Shown here: piece by piece, positions 52,132 to 60,701 of the stretch | Layout of the letters: every line of letters starts with the position of its first letter | Numbering within the stretch: position 1 is the stretch's first letter | NCBI GenBank assembly: GCA_046292765.1 | Contig: JBKBQA010000001.1 | Location: forward strand, 186,001 to 250,000 | Direction: 5' to 3' | Source: PGZG01 sp046292765 | GTDB taxonomy: Bacteria > Pseudomonadota > Gammaproteobacteria > Pseudomonadales > Alcanivoracaceae | DNA length: 64,000 nucleotides | Program-made: the position numbers and the translations under genes | Notes under the pieces: model-generated | Databases searched by the model: none | What the model was told of the DNA's origin: nothing | Seen by the model: the letters and a program-made list of their open reading frames with translations, nothing else

Positions 52132-52978
52132 ATTTGCCCTGATGTGACCAATAGCGCAACAGAATGCGATAACTGTCGAGATCGAATTGACCGGGCTTCG
52201 CCACGGCAGCCAGTGCCATGGCGGCATCATGACTGGCAGCCGAGCCGAGCCAGCGCCACTGGTGCACGGCGTGGAAATCGCGCAGGCTGCCGTCGGCCGA
52301 TACCTCTTCCAGCACCAGTGGGCCCGGGTGGGGCCACGCCTCGATACTCAAGGGCGCGAGCGCCGTCAGCAGTCGTTGATTGTGGCTCTCAACACTTTCC
52401 CTGCCGTCGCACACGCCGCTGCAGCGATGCAACTGGCGGGCGAAGCAGGGTCCGCTACCGGCTTCCAGTTGCAGGGCCTTGCGACAGAGTTGGTGATCGC
52501 GCACCAGTGTTTCCAGTGTCTGGCGTGCCTGCCCCAAACTTCTGAACACTCCGTACCCGGTCTGGTGCCAGGGCTGGTGATCGCCGAGTGGTTGACTGAT
52601 CTGAAGCTGCAGCAGGCCGTCAGCGGCGCGGCTCTGCCACCAGGTGTAAAGATGGCGTGGGCGCCGCTGACGACGATTGAACAGCGGCAGGCGCGTCTTG
52701 ATCTCGTGATTTTCCAGCAGCAGTGCGCCAAGCTCGCCAGCGGTTTCGGTAACGCTGATGCGGCGTGTCAACCAGGCCATGCGGTGCTCCCGGCGGTCGC
52801 GATGGCGGGCGCTGAAATGACTTTTTACTCGATCACGAATGTTGATGCTCTTGCCGATGTACAGCAGTGCATCCGCCTCACCATGAAAACGATAAACACC
52901 CGGGCCGCCGGGCAGTTCACGAAACAGGTCCGGATCCGGGGTAAACGGCGGCAGGGGCAGATCGGTGAGGGCAGGCAT
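52130..52978 (-). CDS. Cho-like excinuclease (UvrC N-terminal homologue)
   Basis: A 282-residue protein with a GIY-YIG nuclease domain as in UvrC/Cho: GPGVYRFHGEADALLYIGKS INIRDRVKSHF, then ELGALLLENHEIKTRLPLFN (family Glu and Asn). A cysteine cluster follows in the middle (LCRKAL, GPCFARQLHRCSGVC). Cho makes the 3' incision in nucleotide excision repair. The start ATG 52978 begins right before the conserved domain; the frame upstream is low-complexity and rejected. It lacks the UvrC C-terminal HhH region, consistent with Cho. Confidence 0.85.
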   Translation of the reverse strand: MPALTDLPLPPFTPDPDLFRELPGGPGVYRFHGEADALLYIGKSINIRDRVKSHFSARHRDRREHRMAWLTRRISVTETAGELGALLLENHEIKTRLPLFNRRQRRPRHLYTWWQSRAADGLLQLQISQPLGDHQPWHQTGYGVFRSLGQARQTLETLVRDHQLCRKALQLEAGSGPCFARQLHRCSGVCDGRESVESHNQRLLTALAPLSIEAWPHPGPLVLEEVSADGSLRDFHAVHQWRWLGSAASHDAAMALAAVAKPGQFDLDSYRILLRYWSHQGK

Positions 52979-53018
52979 CCACCCAGATTGTGGCAGGACG
53001 CGAAAAAGACAGGTGAAA

Positions 53019-53040
53019 GGCCGCGTCCAATGACGCGGCC
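53019..53040 (-). terminator. Hairpin after the outer-membrane-like gene
   Basis: Perfect 9-bp stem GGCCGCGTC / GACGCGGCC with a CAAT loop. On the minus strand it lies just downstream of the stop at 53049 and is followed by TTTCACCTGTCTTTTTCG, so termination is plausible. Confidence 0.65.
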
Positions 53041-53048
53041 GGCTGGAC

Positions 53049-53510
53049 TCAAAACACGAACGCGACGCTGATGGTGGGCTGGAACACCGGAGTATCGGTG
53101 GTGCCGAGCAGAGATTCATCGACACCGGCAATCAGTTTGGCCGAGCCGCCAATAGTGAAATGCTTGGCCAGCTTGCGCTCGTAGCCGACGGCGCCAACAA
53201 AGCCGAGATCGTCGTTGGTGTTGTCATCGTAATAACCGACGCCAGCCTGGAAGAACACGCTATTCAGCCGACCGCCCAGATAATGCTTGTAAGCCACATC
53301 CAGCACCCGCAGGTTGTCGCCTCTGGCATAACCGAGCAACATCGCGCCGTTGCCGCTGGTGCCGAACTGGAACCAAAAGTTATCCAGACCGCCGTCCTGA
53401 TTCTGGTCAATCACCCGGATCAGGTCCATGCCGATGCCGAAATCCGCAGCACGGGCGGGCAGGGTGATCAGGGAGCACAGCAGCACCAGCAGGACAGAAA
53501 GACTTTTCAT
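53049..53510 (-). CDS. Small outer membrane beta-barrel-like protein
   Basis: A 153-residue exported protein. A clear signal peptide (MKSLSVLLVLLCSLITLPAR, cleavage before ADFGIG) precedes alternating beta-strand sequence (SVFFQAGVGYYDD, VGAVGYERKL, TIGGSAKLIAG) and a C-terminal strand ending in Phe (ISVAFVF), the signature for BAM-dependent insertion. About eight strands are likely. The ATG at 53510 has a perfect GGAGG ribosome site; upstream in-frame starts are not needed. The function is unknown. Confidence 0.78.
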   Translation of the reverse strand: MKSLSVLLVLLCSLITLPARAADFGIGMDLIRVIDQNQDGGLDNFWFQFGTSGNGAMLLGYARGDNLRVLDVAYKHYLGGRLNSVFFQAGVGYYDDNTNDDLGFVGAVGYERKLAKHFTIGGSAKLIAGVDESLLGTTDTPVFQPTISVAFVF

Positions 53511-53617
53511 GCAAACCTCCACAGGGAAACAGGGCACTACAGTACCAGTCACGGGGTAGAAAGGCTGTGACTATCTACTCAACCAGACCGTGCTGTAGCG
53601 CGTCGGTTCCCGTCGAC

Positions 53618-53971
53618 TCAGTGGGGGTCGAGTGGCAGGCGGGGGTAGTACTGCTCGTTATAGGGCAGGGCTTCGCCAAGTTGGGCTGCGATTTCATTGG
53701 CGAGCTGCCGGCGCAGGCGTGAGATGACTTCACCGCAGGCGGGCACATTGCGCGAGGCGCCAAATATCTGTTCGCGGGCGGCGTCCAGTTCGGCGGCAAT
53801 ATGTTTGCGCGCCAGCGGTGGCAAGGTGCAGCGTTCAACGAAGGCGGTGGCGGCGCGAATATCATCCTTGGCTTCGCCGGTGTAATCCTGCACCAGTTCA
53901 TCGGAGACGCTGGCGCAGTAATCGTGCAGGCGAATCAGGCTGGCAAGCAGAGTGTCGGCTGGAGCGGGCAT
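53618..53971 (-). CDS. Hypothetical helical protein
   Basis: A 117-residue, largely helical, acidic cytoplasmic protein (MPAPADTLLASLIRLHDYCA to EQYYPRLPLDPH). The family is not recognised. The start ATG 53971 has a GAGG site 8 bases upstream. It lies alone between the outer-membrane-like gene and the AraC regulator, with intergenic space on both sides. Confidence 0.6.
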   Translation of the reverse strand: MPAPADTLLASLIRLHDYCASVSDELVQDYTGEAKDDIRAATAFVERCTLPPLARKHIAAELDAAREQIFGASRNVPACGEVISRLRRQLANEIAAQLGEALPYNEQYYPRLPLDPH

Positions 53972-54056
53972 GGTGGAACCTCGTCTGTTTCTGAAACAAA
54001 GCATGGTGGATCAGCGCAGGGATAACAGCAGGAATCATGCCGGTTTTACATTGATT

Positions 54057-55094
54057 TTATATTTCCCGCAGACGGCGACGAAAAGCCAGTGGCGATTCGC
54101 CGGTCCATTTATTGAACGCGCGGGAGAAATTGGCCGGATTGCGGTAGCCAAGTCGGCTCGCCACCGCCTGCACAGGCAGCGGGCTGTGCTCCAGCAGCCG
54201 TTGCGCGTCGCGGCGGCGGCATTCTTCCAGCAACAGCAGGAAGGAGGTGCCGGCGCGTTGCAAATGACGTTTCAGGGTGCGCGACGAGACACAGAGTGTG
54301 GCGGCCACCTGCTCCAGATTGGGATAGCCCTCGTTGCCGAGCACCAGTTCGGCGCGCACCCGCTGGGTGATGTCCGCCTCCTGCCCGGCGGCCAGCGCCA
54401 GTTCTCGCTCGCACAGTTCGATGGCACCGCGCGATGCGAGCGGGTCGGCCATTACCGGGCGTAGCGACAGATAGTGGCGTGGCAATCTGACCATATTGTG
54501 CCCTTGCCGGAAGCGGGTGGTTGGCAGCCGCTTGCGCCAGGCGGCGTGATAGGGTGGCTCGTCACTGTCGAAGCAGATTTCCAGCCCGGCCATGTCGAGC
54601 AGCTCGCGGCCCAGCAATACGGCCGTGGCGCGGGCGACGCCGAGCAGGATGTTCTCGACAAAAAACTGGCGCATTACCGGAATTGGCTGGCGCTCGCGCA
54701 AGATCAGTCGGCCATACTGCTCGTCTTCCTCCAGCTCGAAGGTAAAGCCGGCCTGCCGCACCCGCGCATAGCGTGCCGATATCTCCTGAGCCTGACGCAG
54801 GGTGGCGGCGCTCATGGCGGCGTAGCCAAGCACCCCGTGCACCGTCGGCCGCATGCGCAGCCCGTACTCATAGCCCAATGCCGGATCTTGCGTGAGGGCC
54901 TGAGCCCGCATCACCAGCAGGGTCCACTGGGCCGGTGACATCCGCGCTGCGCTGTCCTGCAGCAGCGCCGGATCCAGCGGTACCCCTTGCAGCAGTGTCG
55001 CGGCATCAATGTCGCGCTCCGCCAGAATCTCCAGCAGCAGCTGAAGGTAGGCAATGGAGATACTGGGCTCGCGGGCGCGGTAAGGGTCTTTCAT
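54057..55094 (-). CDS. AraC-family transcriptional regulator (PF12625 N-terminal domain)
   Basis: A 345-residue regulator. The N-terminal half (about 15-200) has the layout of the 'Arabinose_bd' (PF12625) ligand-binding domain found in OruR/ArgR-like regulators of Pseudomonas. The C-terminal AraC DNA-binding domain (about 245-340) shows VAATLCVSSRTLKRHLQRAG, RRRDAQRLLEHS and GYRNPANFSRAFNKWTG. The ATG at 55094 has AGGTGA at good spacing. It is divergent (about 110 bases) from the SDR-BVMO-patatin operon, which it probably controls; lipid or alkane derivatives are plausible inducers. Confidence 0.92.
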   Translation of the reverse strand: MKDPYRAREPSISIAYLQLLLEILAERDIDAATLLQGVPLDPALLQDSAARMSPAQWTLLVMRAQALTQDPALGYEYGLRMRPTVHGVLGYAAMSAATLRQAQEISARYARVRQAGFTFELEEDEQYGRLILRERQPIPVMRQFFVENILLGVARATAVLLGRELLDMAGLEICFDSDEPPYHAAWRKRLPTTRFRQGHNMVRLPRHYLSLRPVMADPLASRGAIELCERELALAAGQEADITQRVRAELVLGNEGYPNLEQVAATLCVSSRTLKRHLQRAGTSFLLLLEECRRRDAQRLLEHSPLPVQAVASRLGYRNPANFSRAFNKWTGESPLAFRRRLREI

Positions 55095-55204
55095 TATAGG
55101 TCACCTATGGCGTGGCCCTTAATGATACGAACAATGGCGCGCCCGCGCATCACGCCCTCGCTGCCGGATACTTACACTGGCCCCCACCACAATGAGGAAT
55201 TGCT

Positions 55205-56044
55205 ATGGGTGTTACATCACTTGACCAGTCTGTCATCGCCATCACCGGCGCCGGCCGGGGCATTGGCCTTGCCATGGCACAACGTCTGGCCGCTGCCGGC
55301 GCCCGCATCAGCATCGGCGATATCGACGAGGCACTGGCGCAGCAGGCTGCGGCGAGCGTGAACGGCTTCGGCGGCGCGCTCGATGTGCGTGACAGCGAAT
55401 CCTTCGCCGCCTGGCTTGCCGCCACCGAACAGGCGCTCGGCCCCGTGGACGTGATCATCAACAACGCCGGCATCATGCCCGCCGGACCATTTCTTGACGA
55501 GAGCGACGCGCTCAGCGACACCCAGATCGATATCAACCTGCGCGGGGTTATCCACGGCTGCAAGCTGGCGCTGCCCGGCATGATGGCCCGTGGCCGGGGC
55601 CACGTGGTGAATGTGGCGTCCATGGCCGGCCGTCTCGCTGTGCCTGGGCTGGCGGTGTACTGTGCCACCAAGTTTGCCGTGGTCGGCCTGACTGAAACCC
55701 TGCGCGAGGAGTATCGCGACAGTGGCGTGTCGTTCACCACCGTGCTGCCGGCGAAAGTGACCACAGAGCTCGCCGCCGGCACTGACAGCGCCGCCCGAGG
55801 CGTGCCCACCGTGACCCCGGAAGACGTCGCCGACGCGGTGTATGACGCACTACTGCATCAGTTGCCGGAAGTGACTCTGCCGCGTTACCTGCAGGCGCTG
55901 AATCCGTTGCAGAGCGCCGCACCGCGTTGGCTGCTGCGTAGTGTGCGCCGCGTGTTCGGCGATCGCCAGGTGCTGGAAAAAATCGACACGCGTCAGCGCG
56001 AAAGTTACGACCGGCGCATCGGTGCGCTGGCAAAGAAATCCTGA
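55205..56044 (+). CDS. Short-chain dehydrogenase/reductase
   Basis: A 279-residue classical SDR. The cofactor motif is ITGAGRGIGLAMAQRL (about 13-28), with IINNAGIMP (about 87-95), a catalytic Ser in NVASMAGR and YCATKFAVVG (Tyr-x3-Lys). DIDEA after the second strand suggests NAD(H). It ends 10 bases before the BVMO gene, with which it is clearly co-transcribed; an alcohol oxidised to a ketone would feed the BVMO. Confidence 0.92.
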   Translation: MGVTSLDQSVIAITGAGRGIGLAMAQRLAAAGARISIGDIDEALAQQAAASVNGFGGALDVRDSESFAAWLAATEQALGPVDVIINNAGIMPAGPFLDESDALSDTQIDINLRGVIHGCKLALPGMMARGRGHVVNVASMAGRLAVPGLAVYCATKFAVVGLTETLREEYRDSGVSFTTVLPAKVTTELAAGTDSAARGVPTVTPEDVADAVYDALLHQLPEVTLPRYLQALNPLQSAAPRWLLRSVRRVFGDRQVLEKIDTRQRESYDRRIGALAKKS

Positions 56045-56054
56045 GGAGCATTCC

Positions 56055-57584
56055 ATGGCGCAGGCCAAAGCCAAAGCAAAACCCGTAACGCGCCCTGTTA
56101 ACACCGAGGTGATCGTGATCGGCGCCGGCATCAGTGGCATTGGCGCCGCCATTCGTCTGCGCGAGCAGGGCGAAACCGATTTCATCGTGCTGGAGAAGGC
56201 GGCCTCGCTCGGCGGTACCTGGCGCGACAATACCTATCCCGGTTGCGCCTGCGATGTGCCGTCGGCGCTTTATTCCTACTCCTTTGCCCAGAACCCTCAC
56301 TGGAGTCGGGTATTCGCCGGTCAGGCGGAGATTCTCGACTACGTTAACGATGTTGCGGCGCGCCATCAGGTGGAAGGCCACATCCACTACAGTGAGCCGG
56401 CTATCAGCACCTGCTGGGATGAACGTCGTTGCCGCTGGATCGTGCGCACTGAAAAGGCGGAGTATCATGCCCGTGCCATCATTTCCTGCGCCGGCTACCT
56501 GCATGAACCGCAGATTCCTGATATCCCCGGCCTGAAGGATTTCTCTGGCACATTGTTCCACTCCTCTCACTGGAACCACGACCACGACTTGCGTGGCGAG
56601 CGGGTGGCAGTGATCGGCACCGGCGCCTCGGCGATCCAGTTCGTGCCGGAAATCCAGCCGCAAGTAAAACAACTGGTGCTGTTCCAGCGCACACCACAGT
56701 GGATCCTGCCAAAGCCGAATCAGAACATGAGCGGAGTCGCGCAGAATCTGCTGCGTGCGCCGTTCGCAATGACAGCGTTACGCGCTGCCCTGTACTCCGG
56801 CCTCGAAGTGTTTGGCATCGGCTTTCGCAAGCCGATGCTGCTCAAGCAGATCGAAAAGATTGCCCGCGCCCACATCAATCTCACCATCAAGGACCCGGAC
56901 CTGCGCGCCAAACTGACGCCGGACTACACCCTTGGTTGCAAGCGAGTGCTGCTCTCCAACAACTACTACCCGGCGCTCGCACAAGCGAACGTGGACGTGC
57001 TGGCCACCGGCGTAAAGGAAGTGCGAGGCAATGTCGTTATCGGTCAGGATGGCAGCGAACGGGAAGTGGACACCATTATCCTCGGCACCGGTTTTCATGT
57101 GTCGGATCCGCCGATTGCCGAACAGGTGCGTGGCACCGATGGTCGCACCCTGGCAGAGCTCTGGAACGGCAGCCCGGAAGCCTATCGAGGCACCACCATC
57201 GCCGGGTTCCCCAACCTGTTCCTGGTGCTGGGGCCGAATCTGGCCATCGGCAACAACTCGGCCTTTATTGTTATCGAGTCGCAGCTCAGCTACGCCATGG
57301 GTGCGCTCAAAGCCATGCGAGACAAAAATCTGGCGCGCATCGAAGTGCGAGAAGCCGTCCAGCGTCGCTACAACAACAAGGTGCAAAAAGCCCTGCAGGG
57401 GACGGTCTGGAATACCGGCGGTTGCTCCAGCTACTACATCGACCGCAATGGCAAAAACAGCATCGGCTTCCCGTGGAGCAGCGGCACCATGCAGCGCCTG
57501 CTGCAGCACTTCGATCTGGACAGCTACGACACCCTGAAAGAGGACGAACCCTCACCCGCAGGCGCGCCCATCCTGGCACGATAA
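56055..57584 (+). CDS. Type I Baeyer-Villiger monooxygenase
   Basis: A 509-residue flavoprotein monooxygenase turning ketones into esters or lactones with NADPH and O2. The FAD site is IGAGISGIGAAIRL (about 22-35), the BVMO fingerprint FSGTLFHSSHW (163-173) matches FxGxxxHxxxW exactly, and the NADPH site is VAVIGTGASAIQFV (about 184-197). The N-terminus has a short Lys/Ala-rich extension. The ATG at 56055 has TGAGGAG upstream. It is the middle gene of the SDR-BVMO-patatin operon, the gene set for degrading long-chain or cyclic ketones, although the substrate is unknown. Confidence 0.94.
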   Translation: MAQAKAKAKPVTRPVNTEVIVIGAGISGIGAAIRLREQGETDFIVLEKAASLGGTWRDNTYPGCACDVPSALYSYSFAQNPHWSRVFAGQAEILDYVNDVAARHQVEGHIHYSEPAISTCWDERRCRWIVRTEKAEYHARAIISCAGYLHEPQIPDIPGLKDFSGTLFHSSHWNHDHDLRGERVAVIGTGASAIQFVPEIQPQVKQLVLFQRTPQWILPKPNQNMSGVAQNLLRAPFAMTALRAALYSGLEVFGIGFRKPMLLKQIEKIARAHINLTIKDPDLRAKLTPDYTLGCKRVLLSNNYYPALAQANVDVLATGVKEVRGNVVIGQDGSEREVDTIILGTGFHVSDPPIAEQVRGTDGRTLAELWNGSPEAYRGTTIAGFPNLFLVLGPNLAIGNNSAFIVIESQLSYAMGALKAMRDKNLARIEVREAVQRRYNNKVQKALQGTVWNTGGCSSYYIDRNGKNSIGFPWSSGTMQRLLQHFDLDSYDTLKEDEPSPAGAPILAR

Positions 57585-57608
57585 CCATGGAGCGGCGATT
57601 CCGCCGCG
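57585..57608. repeat. REP-like hairpin element (copy 4)
   Basis: CCATGGAGCGGCGATTCCGCCG.. is the fourth copy of the GGAGCGGC..GCCGC hairpin family, lying in the 54-base gap between the BVMO and patatin genes; the halves GCGGC/GCCGC pair around GATTCC. Confidence 0.62.
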
Positions 57609-57637
57609 ATCACCCACTCGACAGAGACGACACCACT

Positions 57638-58564
57638 ATGCCCAGCCCCAATCGCGCGCTCGTTCTCGGCTGCGGTGCCGTCGCCGGCGCTGCCTGGCAA
57701 ATCGCCATCTTGAACGAACTGCAACAGCAACTTGGCTGGGATGCACGCGACGCCCGCATTCTGATCGGCACCTCCGCCGGCGCCGTGCTGGCGACATTAC
57801 TCGGCGCGGGCGTCAGCATCGAGCGCATGATGGCGAGCCAGCGCGGCGAGACAAGTGATTGCCAGTGGAACCACGACACCGACACCGGCGGCGCCATCCC
57901 GCCATTGCCGCGTCCGGGTCTTAGTGGCGCAAGGTTGTTCCTGCATGGTCTGCGCCGTGAGGTTTCGCCGCTGACAGCCATCACCGGGCTGCTGCCGGTT
58001 GGCCGCACCGACATGCAACCGATGATGAACCTGATCGACCGCGCGGTGCCCACCGGCCGCTGGGTAAAGCATCCCGCCACCTGGTTGATGGCAGTGAATG
58101 CCGCCTCCGGCCAACGGGTAGCGCTTGGCCGCGATGATGTCGACATCCCCATCAATCGCGCCGTCTGTGCGTCCTACGCCGTGCCCGGCGTGTGCCCGCC
58201 GGTGCAGTGGCAGGGCAGCACCTACCTCGATGGCGGCATCGCCTCACCGGCCTCCGCAGATATGCTGATTGGCACCGGCGTGGAAGAAGCCATCGTGCTT
58301 GCCCCCATGGCCTCGATGCAGATGGACGCGCCGCGCTCCCCGCTGGCAAAAATCGAACGTCGTGTGCGTCGGTATATGACCAGCATTGTCGATCGCGAAG
58401 TGGCCCAACTGCGGGCAGCAGGTATTCGTGTGGTCCGCATCGACCCGGGCCCGGAGGATCTCGCCGCCATTGGTTTTAACATGCTGGACCCGGGCAGAAG
58501 GGTGCGAGTATTCGAGACCGCCTGCGGTACGGCGGCGAAGTCAGTGCGGGAGGCGCTGGCGTAA
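57638..58564 (+). CDS. Patatin-like phospholipase
   Basis: A 308-residue patatin-fold lipid acyl hydrolase. The nucleophile elbow is ILIGTSAGAVLA (GTSAG at 44-48), and the catalytic Asp is in TYLDGGIASPAS (DGG at 198-200), giving the Ser-Asp dyad. VLGCGAVAGAAWQIAIL supplies the oxyanion-hole glycines. The ATG at 57638 is used; a long open frame upstream belongs to the wrong frame of the BVMO gene. As last gene of the SDR-BVMO operon it could cleave the ester product. Confidence 0.88.
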   Translation: MPSPNRALVLGCGAVAGAAWQIAILNELQQQLGWDARDARILIGTSAGAVLATLLGAGVSIERMMASQRGETSDCQWNHDTDTGGAIPPLPRPGLSGARLFLHGLRREVSPLTAITGLLPVGRTDMQPMMNLIDRAVPTGRWVKHPATWLMAVNAASGQRVALGRDDVDIPINRAVCASYAVPGVCPPVQWQGSTYLDGGIASPASADMLIGTGVEEAIVLAPMASMQMDAPRSPLAKIERRVRRYMTSIVDREVAQLRAAGIRVVRIDPGPEDLAAIGFNMLDPGRRVRVFETACGTAAKSVREALA

Positions 58565-58582
58565 AGCCCTATCGACTCGCAA

Positions 58583-59926
58583 TCACGCCTTTGTCAGCGC
58601 CTCCAGGCGCAACCTCATATCAGCCGGCGCATGGAATAGATAAGCGTTCCCTTGTCGGCTTCGTTCCAGCAAGCCGAGTGCTTCCAGCGTAAGCAGATCG
58701 CTGCGCGCTGTCTGGTACACCACGCCATGAGAGTGCTGGTGACCTTCGATGCGGTAAAGTTGACCCGGGTGGCGCAGGGCGTGATTCAGCAGGGCAATCT
58801 GGCGGTGATTAAACCGACCGCGCAGTGCCCTTGAGCTGGTCAGCAGTGCGGTGGTTTCCTGCTGCTCCCGTGTCTTTCTCTCCACATAGTCATGCAGGGC
58901 GACCATCGCCTGACGGATGGTATCGAGCTGGTGTAGCAGGAAGTAGGTGGTGTCGTTGTTGTCCGTTTCTGTGTAGAGATAGGCGCGCATGTACTTGGCG
59001 GGCGCGCGGCGCAGAATGTGGCTGATGGAGGTGTATTCCATCAGCCAGTAGCCGCTGCGGGCCAGAGACCAGTAGAACAGGGCGCGCGCGGTGCGGCCGT
59101 TGCCGTCGGCGAACGGGTGGTCATAGCCGATCATGAAATGCAGCAGGATGGCGCGCAGCACGGGGTGAACAAAAGGCTCGCTGCTTTCGTCGGCATTGGC
59201 GAAGGCGCACAGGCGAGCCATGCGCTGTGGCAGTTCACTGTGGGTTGGCGGTTGATGGAGCACGACATTGTCGCGGGTATCCACTACCTGCACCGTATCG
59301 ATGCGACGGAAGCGGCCGATCTCGGCCGGGTCGTCCAGGGTGCCCTCAGAGACAATCCGGTGTATTTCCAGCACCAGATCCGGGGTGAGTGGCTCGTTGC
59401 GCAAGGTGCGCAGGTACGCCATGGCCCGGTAGTTGTTGAAGATCATCCTCTCGCCATGATCCCGTGGTTTGCGTCCGCTGCGCAGCATGTCCGCAGCCAC
59501 TCGGCGGGTGGTGGCGGCCCCTTCCAGCTGGCTGGAGGTGATGGCCTCCTCGATCAACGAGCTGGTAAGAAAGCGGTGGGAATCCGTTTGCAGGGCGGTG
59601 CCGGCCCCTCGGATCTGCCCGGCGGCATCCCGATCGATATGGTGCAGGGCTATGGTGAGCGGGGCCGGTGAGGCAAAGACAAAGGGCCGGCCATCCTTGT
59701 CCAGCAGTGGCAGGCGTTGGAACAACGAGGCCCGGGACATGGCCACTGCCAGCCACCATTCATCATGGCTTAGCCCTGCCGGGGCGGCCAGGCGCCGCAG
59801 GTTGTCCCAGTGCCGGTATTTCCCGCCGGGGAGCGGAGTCATGTGCGGCGCCAGCTGGGCGAGCCGGGCGCTGGCGATCTGGCCGAAGCTGGCTCCCAAG
59901 TCTGGGGGGGGCTGTGGCAGGCGCAT
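58583..59926 (-). CDS. Fic-domain adenylyltransferase with built-in inhibition and winged helix
   Basis: A 447-residue Fic protein. The active-site loop HPFADGNGRTAR (270-281) is intact, with catalytic His270. An N-terminal inhibitory motif SSQLEG at 131-136 fits [S/T]xxxE[G/N], the class II self-inhibitory helix. The C-terminal region (about 380-440, RFNHRQIALLNHALRHPGQ, then TARSDLLTLEALGLLERS) looks like a winged helix for DNA binding. Such proteins AMPylate targets; here the DNA-binding tail and an array of TTAGTA sites just upstream suggest autoregulation. It is divergent from the brnTA operon. Confidence 0.92.
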   Translation of the reverse strand: MRLPQPPPDLGASFGQIASARLAQLAPHMTPLPGGKYRHWDNLRRLAAPAGLSHDEWWLAVAMSRASLFQRLPLLDKDGRPFVFASPAPLTIALHHIDRDAAGQIRGAGTALQTDSHRFLTSSLIEEAITSSQLEGAATTRRVAADMLRSGRKPRDHGERMIFNNYRAMAYLRTLRNEPLTPDLVLEIHRIVSEGTLDDPAEIGRFRRIDTVQVVDTRDNVVLHQPPTHSELPQRMARLCAFANADESSEPFVHPVLRAILLHFMIGYDHPFADGNGRTARALFYWSLARSGYWLMEYTSISHILRRAPAKYMRAYLYTETDNNDTTYFLLHQLDTIRQAMVALHDYVERKTREQQETTALLTSSRALRGRFNHRQIALLNHALRHPGQLYRIEGHQHSHGVVYQTARSDLLTLEALGLLERSRQGNAYLFHAPADMRLRLEALTKA

Positions 59927-60010
59927 TTCTACTAAACCTTGCTTGAATTAGTAGATATTAGTATGGGTTGGCAGGCGGCGGAAATCTACTAAATTATAAC
60001 GACATTAGTA
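59926..60010. promoter_or_regulatory. Cluster of TTAGTA/TACTAA half-sites upstream of fic
   Basis: The half-site TTAGTA or its complement occurs five times within 85 bases: TTTCTACTAAA (59926-59936), TTAGTAGA (59948-59955), TTAGTA (59958-59963), TCTACTAA (59985-59992) and TTAGTA (60005-60010). TCTACTAA and TTAGTAGA are exact reverse complements. The first site touches the fic start codon. An operator for the Fic winged-helix domain is the simplest reading. Confidence 0.6.
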
Positions 60011-60101
60011 AAAGTTGGCTTGCCTCGGAGTGCCAGACGCCTTCCCTGTCGGCTCCCTGATGTGCAGACGCAGGCCTGAGTCGTTGACGTCGGGCATTGA
60101 C

Positions 60102-60116
60102 GTACATACGATGTAC
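60102..60116. promoter_or_regulatory. Palindrome upstream of brnT (candidate BrnA operator)
   Basis: GTACAT-ACG-ATGTAC is a perfect inverted repeat 2 bases before the brnT ATG, just behind TTGACG at 60097-60102, which could be the -35 element. BrnA is known to repress its own promoter. Confidence 0.55.
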
Positions 60117-60118
60117 AT

Positions 60119-60400
60119 ATGATTAAATTCGAATGGAATCGAGCCAAAGCAGCTTCAAACCTGAAGAAGCACGGCGTCTCTTTCGAGGAGGCGCAGTCGG
60201 TGTTTTATGACGAGTTTGCCATCCAGTTTTTTGACGAAGGCGGCTCTGAATCTGAAGATCGCTTCTTTATGCTCGGCATGAGCAATGAGGCTAGGCTTCT
60301 GCTCGTGTGTCACTGCGAGCGCCACGGTGGAGAAACGATACGAATCGTCTCCGCTCGCAAAGCCACTAGCAACGAACGTAAGCATTACACGGTGGAATAA
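60119..60400 (+). CDS. brnT: BrnT-family ribonuclease toxin
   Basis: A 93-residue BrnT toxin, a RelE-fold ribonuclease that blocks translation. MIKFEWNRAKAASNLKKHGV SFEEAQSVF is the standard N-terminus, and the C-terminal IRIVSARKATSNERKHY carries the catalytic/RNA-binding block. It is full length, unlike the copy at 31591. The start ATG 60119 lies directly after the palindromic operator. brnA starts one base after its stop. Confidence 0.92.
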   Translation: MIKFEWNRAKAASNLKKHGVSFEEAQSVFYDEFAIQFFDEGGSESEDRFFMLGMSNEARLLLVCHCERHGGETIRIVSARKATSNERKHYTVE

Positions 60401-60401
60401 C

Positions 60402-60626
60402 ATGAAAACTGAATACGACTTTTCCAAAATGAGCTCCCGCAAGAATCCTTATGCTTCTAAGCTCAAGAAACCCGTTACTATGCGCTTGAGTGAAGATGTC
60501 ATTTCTTATTTTAAGGATATGGCAGAAGAGGCGGGTGTTCCTTATCAGAGTCTTATCAATCTTTATCTAAGAGACTGTGTGGCGCAACATCGAAAACTGA
60601 GCATTGATTGGCCATCTCAGTTATAA
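60402..60626 (+). CDS. brnA: BrnA-family antitoxin
   Basis: A 74-residue antitoxin with a C-terminal ribbon-helix-helix (VTMRLSEDVISYFKDMAEEA, then GVPYQSLINLYLRDCV) and an N-terminal toxin-contacting segment (KTEYDFSKMSSRKNPYASKL). ATG 60402 is used because it gives the right length; a longer frame upstream overlaps brnT. It completes an intact brnTA operon. Confidence 0.88.
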   Translation: MKTEYDFSKMSSRKNPYASKLKKPVTMRLSEDVISYFKDMAEEAGVPYQSLINLYLRDCVAQHRKLSIDWPSQL

Positions 60627-60701
60627 AGATCGGCTGCGCCGGATAAATTTTCGCTGTCACCTTTTGTGCACAATGGGCGCTGCAGAATTTAGGTCTGGTA
60701 T

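Noticed and set aside
56699..57637. Upstream extension of the patatin frame
   Set aside because: It is a shadow of the BVMO gene in another frame; the patatin family begins at MPSPNRALVLG (57638).
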